This document shows, piece after piece, positions 26,592-36,105 of a stretch of DNA of 64,000 nucleotides. A model generated the notes under the pieces. That model was not told the DNA's origin. It worked only from the letters and a program-made list of their open reading frames with translations, and did no database searches. The stretch covers positions 62,001-126,000 of the forward strand of contig NZ_RAZG01000003.1 in assembly GCF_003612565.1 (NCBI RefSeq), in the 5' to 3' direction. How positions within the stretch are numbered: the stretch's first letter is position 1; each line of letters begins with the position of its first letter. Both the position numbers and the translations under genes were made by a program. The DNA is from Roseburia sp. 1XD42-69 (GTDB lineage: Bacteria > Bacillota > Clostridia > Lachnospirales > Lachnospiraceae).

Positions 26592-28508
26592 GTGAAACAA
26601 ATTAAGTATGTAACGGGTTTTTTATTGTTTCTCCTGGCATTTACTTTTGTAGGAGAAATTTATGTATGGAACTTGGACAGTTTTGAAAGCGAATATAAGT
26701 ATGTGACGTTTTATATACAGGAAGATACCACAGAATCAGAAATGATGAAAGATATCCAAAAAGAAGCAGAAAAAGAAAAGGTGGAGGTTTTTATTGTAAA
26801 TTGTGAAGTAACATCTTTATTTTCTGAAAAGTTAGATATTTATGCTACTAGCAAATCTGCTTTTGAATCTCTTGCAAAAAAATCTGATATAAGAGAAGGA
26901 AAATTTAAAAGTATTTTTTTGGGAAATGTATATGTTCTATTTCATCCTTGGGAAGAGATACCAGAGATTGGGAAAATAGAGAATTATTATGTGATAGGAA
27001 AGGAAGAATGTATCACAAAATTTAAACAGAATCTGGTTGATAAATATGCAGGTGCATTTCCTAAGGAAGGATATCAGGAGATAAACAGCAGGCGATCCAT
27101 TGGAGTGGTGTGGATTTGTGTTACTTTGTTTTTGTTGCTTTTAACTTTTTATGAGATAGCACAGAAGAAAAAGAATATAGTATTGCGGATTACTATAGGG
27201 GAACAAATATTGTATTATGTTTTGAAGCAGATTTTATGGGATATATTGGTGTATAGTGGAATGTTTCTTTTTATCTTAGGAATTTTAAGTATCTATACCA
27301 ATGCATTTTATCTGAAACAGATTTCAATAATTATTTTTTTGACTTTTTTGGCTGTCAATTCACTGGCATATTTTAGCATGTTATTTACAGATTATAAAAA
27401 AGACATTCAGACAAAAGTAAGTGCAAAAAATATTTTAAAGATTAGCTATGTTTTTAAAATGGTGACATCTATTTTTGTCGTGATTCTTATGACAGGATGT
27501 ATGGAATTAATCTTCCAGGGGATAGACTGTTACAGACAAAGAGATTTTTTTGAGACAAAAAAAGATTACTTTTATGTGGTGGTAGGAGGTGCAGATTTTG
27601 AAGAGGATAAGAATTTAATGCAAGCATATTACAGGAATGGGCTTCAGTCAGGAAAAACTGTTTCACTGGTAGATTTAGGGAACTGGGGTACGGAGGTGGA
27701 ATACATATTTGCAGACAAGGGAGCTTACGATTATTTATCCACTATAATACCAGAAATACAGGGAAAATCATGGGAAGATAGAATGTATTGCTTAGTTCCA
27801 AAAGGCTATCAAAGGAAAGCCGGTTTTCTGGAGGATTTAGAAGACATTGGATTTTCTTATTTAGAAATGGAAGAATATGAAATAGTAGAATATGAACGGA
27901 ACAGGTGGGTGATGGCGATTTCCGATACTGGGCAGGTAAACAGCAGTTTGAAAAAAAATCCGGTAGTTATCTTTAATCCCAGCATTACAAAGGAAGTGCC
28001 GATTCAAAATATTCTTTATATAAGTTATGGTACATTGTTTTCTTTTTCTGATGAAGAGTTTGAAAACATTGCATTGGAAAATGATTTTCACGAGCAACAT
28101 TATAAAACAAATGCCTATGAGACTTATCTTTATACATGGGAAACTACAAAACGTAGTATGATTATGGGTATTTTGTTTTTTATCATTCTTATGTTGCTGG
28201 AAGGGCTTGTTTTGAAAAATATATTGAAATACGAATATCAAATAAATGCAAAGGAGTTATTATTAAGTAAAATTCATGGAGATTCTTTTGTATTTCGTCA
28301 AAGAAAGGCTATTACTATTTTAATAGGTGGTTGGCTCAGTTTGGCCATTTCTGTTTTATTATGTATTGCCATGAGTTTCTCTTCTACTTTTTATGTTATG
28401 GCGGGAGGAATTTTTATTCTAGTAATGGAACATTTATTTGTAGCAGAATATTCTCACAAGTTGGATCATGTAAACATAAGCAAAGTTTTTAAAGGCGGTA
28501 TATTATGA
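26592..28508 (+). CDS. Bacteriocin-associated integral membrane protein (bact_immun_7tm type)
   Basis: 638 residues from GTG 26592, which has GGAGG 5 nt upstream; a longer frame to 26490 would start in a terminator. One membrane helix near the start (YVTGFLLFLLAF), an outer domain of roughly 170 residues, a group of helices about 200-330, a second outer domain of about 200 residues, and three helices at the end. This MacB/FtsX-like layout, next to a lactococcin-972-like peptide and an ATPase, fits the family called bacteriocin-associated integral membrane protein (putative immunity/transport). It probably forms the permease with the ATPase below, protecting or exporting. Overlaps the ATPase gene by 4 nt. 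Confidence 0.82.
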   Translation: MKQIKYVTGFLLFLLAFTFVGEIYVWNLDSFESEYKYVTFYIQEDTTESEMMKDIQKEAEKEKVEVFIVNCEVTSLFSEKLDIYATSKSAFESLAKKSDIREGKFKSIFLGNVYVLFHPWEEIPEIGKIENYYVIGKEECITKFKQNLVDKYAGAFPKEGYQEINSRRSIGVVWICVTLFLLLLTFYEIAQKKKNIVLRITIGEQILYYVLKQILWDILVYSGMFLFILGILSIYTNAFYLKQISIIIFLTFLAVNSLAYFSMLFTDYKKDIQTKVSAKNILKISYVFKMVTSIFVVILMTGCMELIFQGIDCYRQRDFFETKKDYFYVVVGGADFEEDKNLMQAYYRNGLQSGKTVSLVDLGNWGTEVEYIFADKGAYDYLSTIIPEIQGKSWEDRMYCLVPKGYQRKAGFLEDLEDIGFSYLEMEEYEIVEYERNRWVMAISDTGQVNSSLKKNPVVIFNPSITKEVPIQNILYISYGTLFSFSDEEFENIALENDFHEQHYKTNAYETYLYTWETTKRSMIMGILFFIILMLLEGLVLKNILKYEYQINAKELLLSKIHGDSFVFRQRKAITILIGGWLSLAISVLLCIAMSFSSTFYVMAGGIFILVMEHLFVAEYSHKLDHVNISKVFKGGIL

Positions 28509-29113
28509 TAGAATTAAACAATGTAAATAAAAAGTATGGAGATAAAGTTTTGTTTTCCAATTATAATCTACACATTGCAAAAGGAGAATTTGTGGTAATT
28601 TCAGGGGAAAGCGGCAGTGGAAAAACAACGCTTCTAAATATGATAGGAGCCTTGGAACGTATTGATTCTGGACAGATTACTGTAGAGGGAATTGATATTA
28701 TGCGAAGAAGGAATCAGTTAAGCTACTATCGGAACACGGTGGGTTTTTTGTTTCAGAACTTTGTTCTTTTGGAAGAGAAAACAGTATATCAAAATCTAAA
28801 TATGATTCGCAAAGGCAATCGTTCTACGATATCAATTCAGGAAGCACTGGAAAAAGTAGGAATGTCAGATTTTGTAAACGCTAAAGTATATACCCTTTCA
28901 GGCGGAGAGCAGCAGAGAATAGCTTTAGCCAGGCTTATGGTGAAAAAATGTGATTTGATTTTGGCGGATGAACCTACAGGTTCATTAGATGAAAAGAATG
29001 CTAAAAAGGTAATGTCTATACTAAAACAGATGAATGAGAAGGGAACTACCATTATTCTTGTCACCCACAGCGAAGAATTAAAACAGCAGGGAGGGAGGGT
29101 GATTGAATTATGA
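28505..29113 (+). CDS. ABC ATPase of the lactococcin-972 group
   Basis: 202 residues, a compact ATPase subunit. Walker A SGESGSGKTTLL, Q-loop LFQNFVLLEEKTVYQN, signature LSGGEQQRIALARLM, Walker B LILADEPTGSLDEKN, H-loop VTHSEEL. The LFQNF.LLE..TV..NL region is typical of the lactococcin-972-group export/immunity ATPases and of LolD/MacB-like ATPases in general. Its ATG overlaps the stop of the membrane protein gene (ATGA), and its own stop overlaps the next start likewise, so the three are translated as a unit. Confidence 0.88.
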   Translation: MIELNNVNKKYGDKVLFSNYNLHIAKGEFVVISGESGSGKTTLLNMIGALERIDSGQITVEGIDIMRRRNQLSYYRNTVGFLFQNFVLLEEKTVYQNLNMIRKGNRSTISIQEALEKVGMSDFVNAKVYTLSGGEQQRIALARLMVKKCDLILADEPTGSLDEKNAKKVMSILKQMNEKGTTIILVTHSEELKQQGGRVIEL

Positions 29114-29574
29114 AGAAAAAGAAAGTAAAAAAAATGTTTATTGCATTTGTAGGGATATTTATTATTATTTATCATGGATGTTGGATTTACAACTTTTTAT
29201 TGTATACAAAATTTACGGAAGGAATGGAGGAAACCAAAAAATTTTCGTATTATGATGCTTTTGAAGATGGCTATATATATGATGTGATGTTTCCTGCTTA
29301 TCTCTATTTTACCGGAAATCTTGCTGTATCTGCGAAAGTGGGAGATAATGATATTTCATTATTGATATGGCCTTCCCGATTTAAAAAAACAGAATTTGGG
29401 GTTATGCTTCCAGCCGTGGGAAATTCAATTCAAAGTATAATGATTGATAAAAACGGGATTGCCTTAGAGGAATATGAAAAACAAGCAACAGAGGAATACA
29501 AGGAAGAAATAGAAAATTTATTTCAAAAAGCTTCTGAGAGATGGGGAGAAGATTTTGACTGTTTGATGGATTAA
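29110..29574 (+). CDS. Small membrane-anchored protein of the bacteriocin cassette
   Basis: 154 residues. Basic start (KKKKVKK), one membrane helix (about residues 9-30, FIAFVGIFIIIYHGCWIYNF), then an outer domain of about 120 residues ending in an acidic helical tail. No motif I can name. Its ATG overlaps the stop of the ATPase gene by 4 nt, it shares the same A/T-rich codon use, and a strong terminator follows, so it is the last gene of the cassette. A role in immunity or as a transport accessory is inferred from position only. Confidence 0.65.
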   Translation: MKKKKVKKMFIAFVGIFIIIYHGCWIYNFLLYTKFTEGMEETKKFSYYDAFEDGYIYDVMFPAYLYFTGNLAVSAKVGDNDISLLIWPSRFKKTEFGVMLPAVGNSIQSIMIDKNGIALEEYEKQATEEYKEEIENLFQKASERWGEDFDCLMD

Positions 29575-29606
29575 ATACATATAAAAATCACTTTATGGTG
29601 AATAGA

Positions 29607-29648
29607 TGGGGGTGTCGCACTGGGTAATTAGTGTGCACCCCCCTTTTT
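29607..29648 (+). terminator. Terminator of the bacteriocin operon
   Basis: GGGGGTG (29608-29614) pairs with CACCCCC, with further CACT/AGTG pairing inside, then TTTTT at 29644-29648. Confidence 0.85.
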
Positions 29649-29719
29649 ATACGAAAGAAGGCCGGGTCGTATTCTTTAAGATTTTCTTAAAAATAAAAAA
29701 ACTTATAAAAAGTAAGCGT

Positions 29720-29756
29720 TTAACAGCAATTTCCACATATCTGCGGTTTGACAAAC
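29720..29756 (+). repeat. 37-bp direct repeat, right copy; carries -35 box of the GTPase promoter
   Basis: Matches 25711-25747 at 36 of 37 positions. The inverted repeat AACAGCA (29722-29728)/TGCGGTT (29742-29748) abuts TTGACA (29748-29753). Because this copy is joined to a working -10 box, it looks like the original regulatory region, and the left copy like the duplicate. Confidence 0.85.
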
Positions 29757-29776
29757 CTTCTTTTTATGTCTATAAT
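29748..29776 (+). promoter_or_regulatory. Consensus sigma-A promoter of the CobW-type GTPase operon
   Basis: TTGACA (29748-29753), exactly 17 bp, TATAAT (29771-29776): both hexamers perfect. Such a strong promoter usually needs a repressor; the palindrome touching its -35 box is the obvious candidate site. Confidence 0.85.
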
Positions 29777-29837
29777 AAAACCGTATGTCCATAAAAAAAT
29801 CAATATATTAATCAGCAAAAAGAAAGAAGGAGCAGTC

Positions 29838-30983
29838 ATGATAAAAATTGATATTATTTCCGGCTTTTTAGGGGCAGGAAAAACGACTTTTATTAAAAAA
29901 ATGTTAGATGAAGTATATAGAGATGAAAAAATTGCCCTCATAGAAAATGAGTTTGGAGAAGTGGGGATTGACGGAGGGTTTTTAAAGGATTCCGGCGTGA
30001 ATATTACAGAGATGAATTCCGGGTGTATCTGCTGTTCCCTGGTGGGGGATTTCGGCAGGAATTTAAATGAGGTGATTTCCACTTACCACCCGGATCGGAT
30101 TATCATTGAGCCTTCCGGCGTGGGGAAACTTTCGGATGTGATGAAGTCTGTTATCGACATTGAAAAAGAGCAGGACGTAAAGCTAAATGCCCTGGTGACA
30201 GTGGTGAATGCAAAAAAGACTTTAAAGCAGATGAAGGCTTTCGGGGAGTTTTTTAATAACCAGATTGAATTTGCCACCACCATTGTCTTAAGCAGGACAC
30301 AGAATACTTCTTCGGAGCAGTTGGAGCTTTGTGTAAAAAAGATGCAGGAATTAAACGAAAAGGCGGCAATTATCACCACCCCCTGGGACGACATATCCGG
30401 GGAGCAGATTTTGAAAGTGGTGGAAGGGCAGGATTCCCTGGAGATGAAAGTATTGGCGGAGGAAGAGCACAGAAGGCATGAGGCGGAGCACCACCATCAT
30501 GACCACGAAGAGCATGAGCACGGCCACCATCACGGGCACGACCATGAAGAGCATGAGCACGGCCACCATCACGGGCACGACCATGAAGAGCATGAGCACG
30601 ACCATCATCACGACAGCGAAGAACATGATTACGAACATCACGGCCATGAGCATGAGGGGCACAGCCATGAACATCACCATCACGACCATGGACACCACCA
30701 TGCGGACGACATCTTTACAAGCTGGGGGAAAGAGACGCCCCGGAAATTCACAAAAGAGCAGATAGAGACAGCGGTTAAAACTTTGGCGGAAACGGAAGAG
30801 TACGGTTCTGTTTTGCGGGCAAAGGGCATGGTGGAAAGTACAGAAGGGGGCTGGATTTATTTTGACATGGTTCCCGGGGAGTATGAAATCCGCCAGGGAG
30901 AGCCGGATTACACCGGACGTCTCTGCGTGATTGGCACAGATATAAAAGAGCATGAATTAGAGAAGTTATTTGGCATTGCATAA
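29838..30983 (+). CDS. CobW/G3E-family GTPase with long His-rich metal-binding stretch
   Basis: 381 residues from ATG 29838 (AAGGAG upstream; longer frame to 29748 rejected because it starts inside the promoter). Walker A GFLGAGKTTF near residue 8, the CXCC metal site SGCICCSLVGDF near 60, and TKxD-like VLSRTQN. Between about residues 215 and 295 lies a stretch with dozens of His plus Asp/Glu (HHHHDHEEHEHGHHHGHDH), encoded by a 39-bp tandem repeat. A CobW C-terminal domain follows. G3E GTPases insert or shuttle metals; the His-rich stretch suggests zinc, nickel or cobalt. A second G3E gene follows after 20 nt. Confidence 0.9.
   Translation: MIKIDIISGFLGAGKTTFIKKMLDEVYRDEKIALIENEFGEVGIDGGFLKDSGVNITEMNSGCICCSLVGDFGRNLNEVISTYHPDRIIIEPSGVGKLSDVMKSVIDIEKEQDVKLNALVTVVNAKKTLKQMKAFGEFFNNQIEFATTIVLSRTQNTSSEQLELCVKKMQELNEKAAIITTPWDDISGEQILKVVEGQDSLEMKVLAEEEHRRHEAEHHHHDHEEHEHGHHHGHDHEEHEHGHHHGHDHEEHEHDHHHDSEEHDYEHHGHEHEGHSHEHHHHDHGHHHADDIFTSWGKETPRKFTKEQIETAVKTLAETEEYGSVLRAKGMVESTEGGWIYFDMVPGEYEIRQGEPDYTGRLCVIGTDIKEHELEKLFGIA
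30501..30611 (+). repeat. 39-bp tandem repeat inside the His-rich stretch
   Basis: Nearly 3 copies of a 39-bp in-frame unit (about 30501-30539, 30540-30578, 30579-30611) encode a 13-residue DHEEHEHGHHHGH unit. Copies 1 and 2 differ by one base. This predicts length variation between strains. Confidence 0.85.
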
Positions 30984-31003
30984 GAGATAGCGGAGGAAAT
31001 CAC

Positions 31004-31945
31004 ATGGAAGAGATACCAGTATATCTGTTTACCGGTTTTATGGACAGCGGCAAGACAAGCCTGATTCGTCAGACCTTATTGGAGGAAAACTTCGGAGACG
31101 GGGCAAAAACCCTTTTAATTGTCTGCGAGGACGGGGATGAGGAGTATGATGAGGAGGAACTGAAAGAGGCAAATACAAAAATGCTGATGGTGGAAAAGGA
31201 GGAAGATTTTAACGAAACCCTCCTTAAAAACATCAATGTTCAGTATCTTCCGGACCAGGTTTTTATTGAGTACAACGGAACCTGGAAAATGGATAAATTG
31301 CTGGAGATGAAGCTGCCAAAAGGGTGGATTTTCGTCCAGTCCTTAGCAACGGTGGACGGCACAACTTTTGACATGTATTTAAGCAATATGCGGGCCATGA
31401 TTATGGAACAGCTCTTTCGGGCGGATGTTGTAATAATTAACCGCTGTGATGACGATACCCCCAGGGGAAAATTCCGCCGTGCCATTAAAGCGGTGAACCG
31501 TCCGGCCCAAATTGTATATGAGAGGGCCGATGGGAGCATTGATGAGAGGGAGGAGGAACTTCCCTTTGACATCAATCAGGATGTGATTGAGATTTCCGAT
31601 GCGGACTATGCCATTTGGTATATGGATGCCCAGGAAAATTATAAGAAATACGACGGGAAGAAAATTGAATTTTTAGGGTTGGTATACAATCCAGAGAAGA
31701 TGAAAAAGGGAATTATGGTACCGGGAAGGTTTGCTATGACCTGCTGCATTGAGGATGTACAGTTTTTGGGATTTAAGTGCAAATATGCTGATTCCAAGAG
31801 TATTCCCCACAAATCGTGGATAAAGATTCTGGCAGAAATCCGGGTAGAGTTTGCAAAAGAATACAGGGGAAAAGGACCGGTGCTCTATCCCATTTCCATA
31901 GAGGAGGCCAAAGAGCCAATGGATGAGTTGGTCTATTTTTCCTGA
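31004..31945 (+). CDS. CobW-like GTPase fused to a DUF1980-like domain
   Basis: 313 residues. The N-terminal part is a shortened G3E GTPase: Walker A GFMDSGKTSL near residue 10, FIEYNGTW in place of the usual EPSG, VIINRCDD as the guanine-binding loop. The CXCC metal site of the upstream paralogue is absent. From about residue 215 (KKIEFLGLVYNPEKMKKG, PGRFAMTCCIEDVQFLG) it resembles DUF1980/YcgQ-type domains linked to zinc homeostasis. It starts 20 nt after the His-rich GTPase, so the two probably work together in metal delivery. The domain match is from memory of the family. Confidence 0.8.
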   Translation: MEEIPVYLFTGFMDSGKTSLIRQTLLEENFGDGAKTLLIVCEDGDEEYDEEELKEANTKMLMVEKEEDFNETLLKNINVQYLPDQVFIEYNGTWKMDKLLEMKLPKGWIFVQSLATVDGTTFDMYLSNMRAMIMEQLFRADVVIINRCDDDTPRGKFRRAIKAVNRPAQIVYERADGSIDEREEELPFDINQDVIEISDADYAIWYMDAQENYKKYDGKKIEFLGLVYNPEKMKKGIMVPGRFAMTCCIEDVQFLGFKCKYADSKSIPHKSWIKILAEIRVEFAKEYRGKGPVLYPISIEEAKEPMDELVYFS

Positions 31946-31948
31946 GGA

Positions 31949-32037
31949 AGAAGGCAAATGCGAAGCATTTCTTAGGATGCCTTCTGACGATTTAGAGCCA
32001 CAAGAAATCTTCCCGCAAGCGGGTCCCTTCTTGTGGC
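31949..32037 (+). repeat. Two nested hairpins between GTPase and amidase genes
   Basis: Element A (about 31949-31986): outer arms GAAGGCA/TGCCTTC, inner AAATGC-GAA-GCATTT. Element B: outer arms GCCACAAGAA (31997-32006) and TTCTTGTGGC (32028-32037), inner CCCG-CAAG-CGGG. Neither is followed by a T run. The remaining bases to 32089 hold only the amidase ribosome site AAGGAGG. It could be a structured RNA, a processing site or a dispersed palindromic element. Confidence 0.55.
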
Positions 32038-32089
32038 AAGTGCCGCCGAACCTAGGGTGAGAGGGGGCGTTACAACATAAGGAGGAAAA

Positions 32090-33721
32090 ATGAAATATAT
32101 CAGGGAAAAAGACGGAAAACGCATAATTGTGGAAAAGAAAAAGCACACCAGGGTATGGATGATCCAGGCGGTGTTAAAGTGGTCGGTATGTATCAGCGTA
32201 CTGTGCTTAACGGTTCTTTTGTGCATATTTTTAGATAAAAAGCTGGATGACGGAAAGCTAATGGATAAGATTGTGAGTACTGTGTCCAACATAGAGGAAG
32301 GCGATACAGGGGAAAAGGTGCCGGAGACGGAAACCCAGCCCATGATAGAGCCCCATGTGCTTACAGTTTGTTTAGACCCAGGGCATGGAGGCACGGACCC
32401 CGGGTGTGATTCTGATGGAAGATTAGAAAAAGATGATACCTGGGCGTTAGCCCAGGCGGTGAAAAAAGAGATGGAAGCCCAAGGAATTAAAGTGGTGATG
32501 ACAAGGGAGGACAATGACACAAAGGTATTTTTAAAAGAGCGTGTGGCCATTGCCAACAGTTCCGACGCAGATTACTATATCTCCCTTCACAGAAATCTGG
32601 GGGACGGATACGGCAATGAGACATGGAAAGCGGCGAATTCCAGCAAAATTGTAGACGACCTTGCCAGCAATGTCCATAATGCGGTGGTGGAAGCGGGAGT
32701 TTCCAGGGACAGAGGCATCAAGGCGGGGACAGACACCGGTGAGGATTCCGACTACTATGTGCTGAACAATACGAATATGCCTGCCTGTCTGTTGGAAATC
32801 GGATTTATCAATAATGGGGAGGACAATAATCTTTACGACAGCAAAATGGAGGAGTATGCAAAGGCAATCACCCAGGCGGTAAAAGACACCTACTCCGCCT
32901 ACGGCCCCACCGGCGAGCTTTCCACGGAGGAGTTAGAGAGCACGGAAGAGGGGGGAGACGGCCTCTTTACAGGAATGACTCTGAATAATCCTAAGATTGA
33001 CAACGTAAGCGCCTTAAGTTCTGAAATTTTAAACTGGGGGCAGGGCAGCAATGTGGATGAGTTTAACCGCCCGGCGGGAACCTTAAGCTATCAGGAGAAA
33101 TATAAAGATTACTCCGCCGATTTTATTATTCCCACTGCAACCTCAGACAAAAAAATATATCTCACCTTAGACGAAGGGTACGAGTATGGATGCACCCCCT
33201 CCATTTTAAGTACCTTAAAAGAAAAAGATGTTAAGGCAGTGTTTTTTGTCACAAAGCCCTATGCGGAGAAAGACCCGGATTTGGTGCGGCAGATTATAGA
33301 CGACGGGCATATCCTGGGAAACCATTCTGTCACCCATCCCTCTGCAGGGATTCCAAGTCTGTCTTTGGCTGACCAGGAGCAGGAGGTTATGGGAAATCAT
33401 GAGTTTATCAAGAAGAATTTTAACTATGATATGTTCCTCTTCCGTTTCCCGGCGGGAAAATTCAGCGAGCAGTCTTTGGCCGTGTTAAATAACTGTGGTT
33501 ACCGCAGCGTGTTCTGGAGTTTTGCATATCTGGACTATGATGTAAACAACCAGCCCAACGAGGCGGAATCCTTACAGAAAATGATAGATAAACTTCATCC
33601 TGGGGCAATTTATCTGCTCCACGCAGAGTCCTGGACAAATACTAATGTGCTGGGGCAGTTTATTGACAAGGCAAGGGAGTTAGGATATGAATTTGCATTG
33701 TACACGGATATATTACAGTAG
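32090..33721 (+). CDS. Amidase_3 (CwlD-like) fused to PdaA-like polysaccharide deacetylase
   Basis: 543 residues. One membrane anchor (about 25-46), then an N-acetylmuramoyl-L-alanine amidase domain about 90-270 with zinc site DPGHGG (His99), Glu in GRLEKDDTW, SLHRN and catalytic Glu in LLEIGFIN. After a linker, a deacetylase domain about 340-540: LTLDEGYEYG (Asp361), GNHSVTH (His412, His416), FRFPAGKFSE and LHPGAIYLLH, which match PdaA, the delta-lactam de-N-acetylase, more than other deacetylases. In Bacillus, CwlD and PdaA act in turn to make muramic delta-lactam in spore cortex; here both would be on one chain. Anchored outside the cytoplasmic membrane. Confidence 0.88.
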   Translation: MKYIREKDGKRIIVEKKKHTRVWMIQAVLKWSVCISVLCLTVLLCIFLDKKLDDGKLMDKIVSTVSNIEEGDTGEKVPETETQPMIEPHVLTVCLDPGHGGTDPGCDSDGRLEKDDTWALAQAVKKEMEAQGIKVVMTREDNDTKVFLKERVAIANSSDADYYISLHRNLGDGYGNETWKAANSSKIVDDLASNVHNAVVEAGVSRDRGIKAGTDTGEDSDYYVLNNTNMPACLLEIGFINNGEDNNLYDSKMEEYAKAITQAVKDTYSAYGPTGELSTEELESTEEGGDGLFTGMTLNNPKIDNVSALSSEILNWGQGSNVDEFNRPAGTLSYQEKYKDYSADFIIPTATSDKKIYLTLDEGYEYGCTPSILSTLKEKDVKAVFFVTKPYAEKDPDLVRQIIDDGHILGNHSVTHPSAGIPSLSLADQEQEVMGNHEFIKKNFNYDMFLFRFPAGKFSEQSLAVLNNCGYRSVFWSFAYLDYDVNNQPNEAESLQKMIDKLHPGAIYLLHAESWTNTNVLGQFIDKARELGYEFALYTDILQ

Positions 33722-33772
33722 ATTTTTAAAAGTCTTTTGTAAATAATCATGATAGAAAACAGGAGGAAAGAG

Positions 33773-36045
<2,273 letters not shown>

Positions 36046-36054
36046 ATCCTGATA

Positions 36055-36091
36055 TAAAAAAGGAATCTCCCAGGAGAGATTCCTTTTTTAT
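36055..36091. terminator. Bidirectional terminator between nfnB and the ABC permease
   Basis: AAAAAAGGAATCTC pairs with GAGATTCCTTTTTT around a 4-6-nt loop. The A and T runs on both sides allow termination in both directions. Confidence 0.9.
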
Positions 36092-36105
36092 ATAGAACAC
36101 AATAT

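Noticed and set aside
25748-29719. Transposase or integrase in the bacteriocin island
   Set aside because: All frames over 60 residues were read; none shows transposase, serine or tyrosine recombinase motifs.
30501-30611. Possible CRISPR-like array
   Set aside because: The 39-bp units are directly adjacent without spacers, are in frame and encode a His-rich stretch.
30351-30953. Met/Val-rich minus-strand frame opposite the GTPase gene
   Set aside because: It is the antisense of the His codon repeats (CAC/CAT read as GTG/ATG); no ribosome site and no family resemblance.
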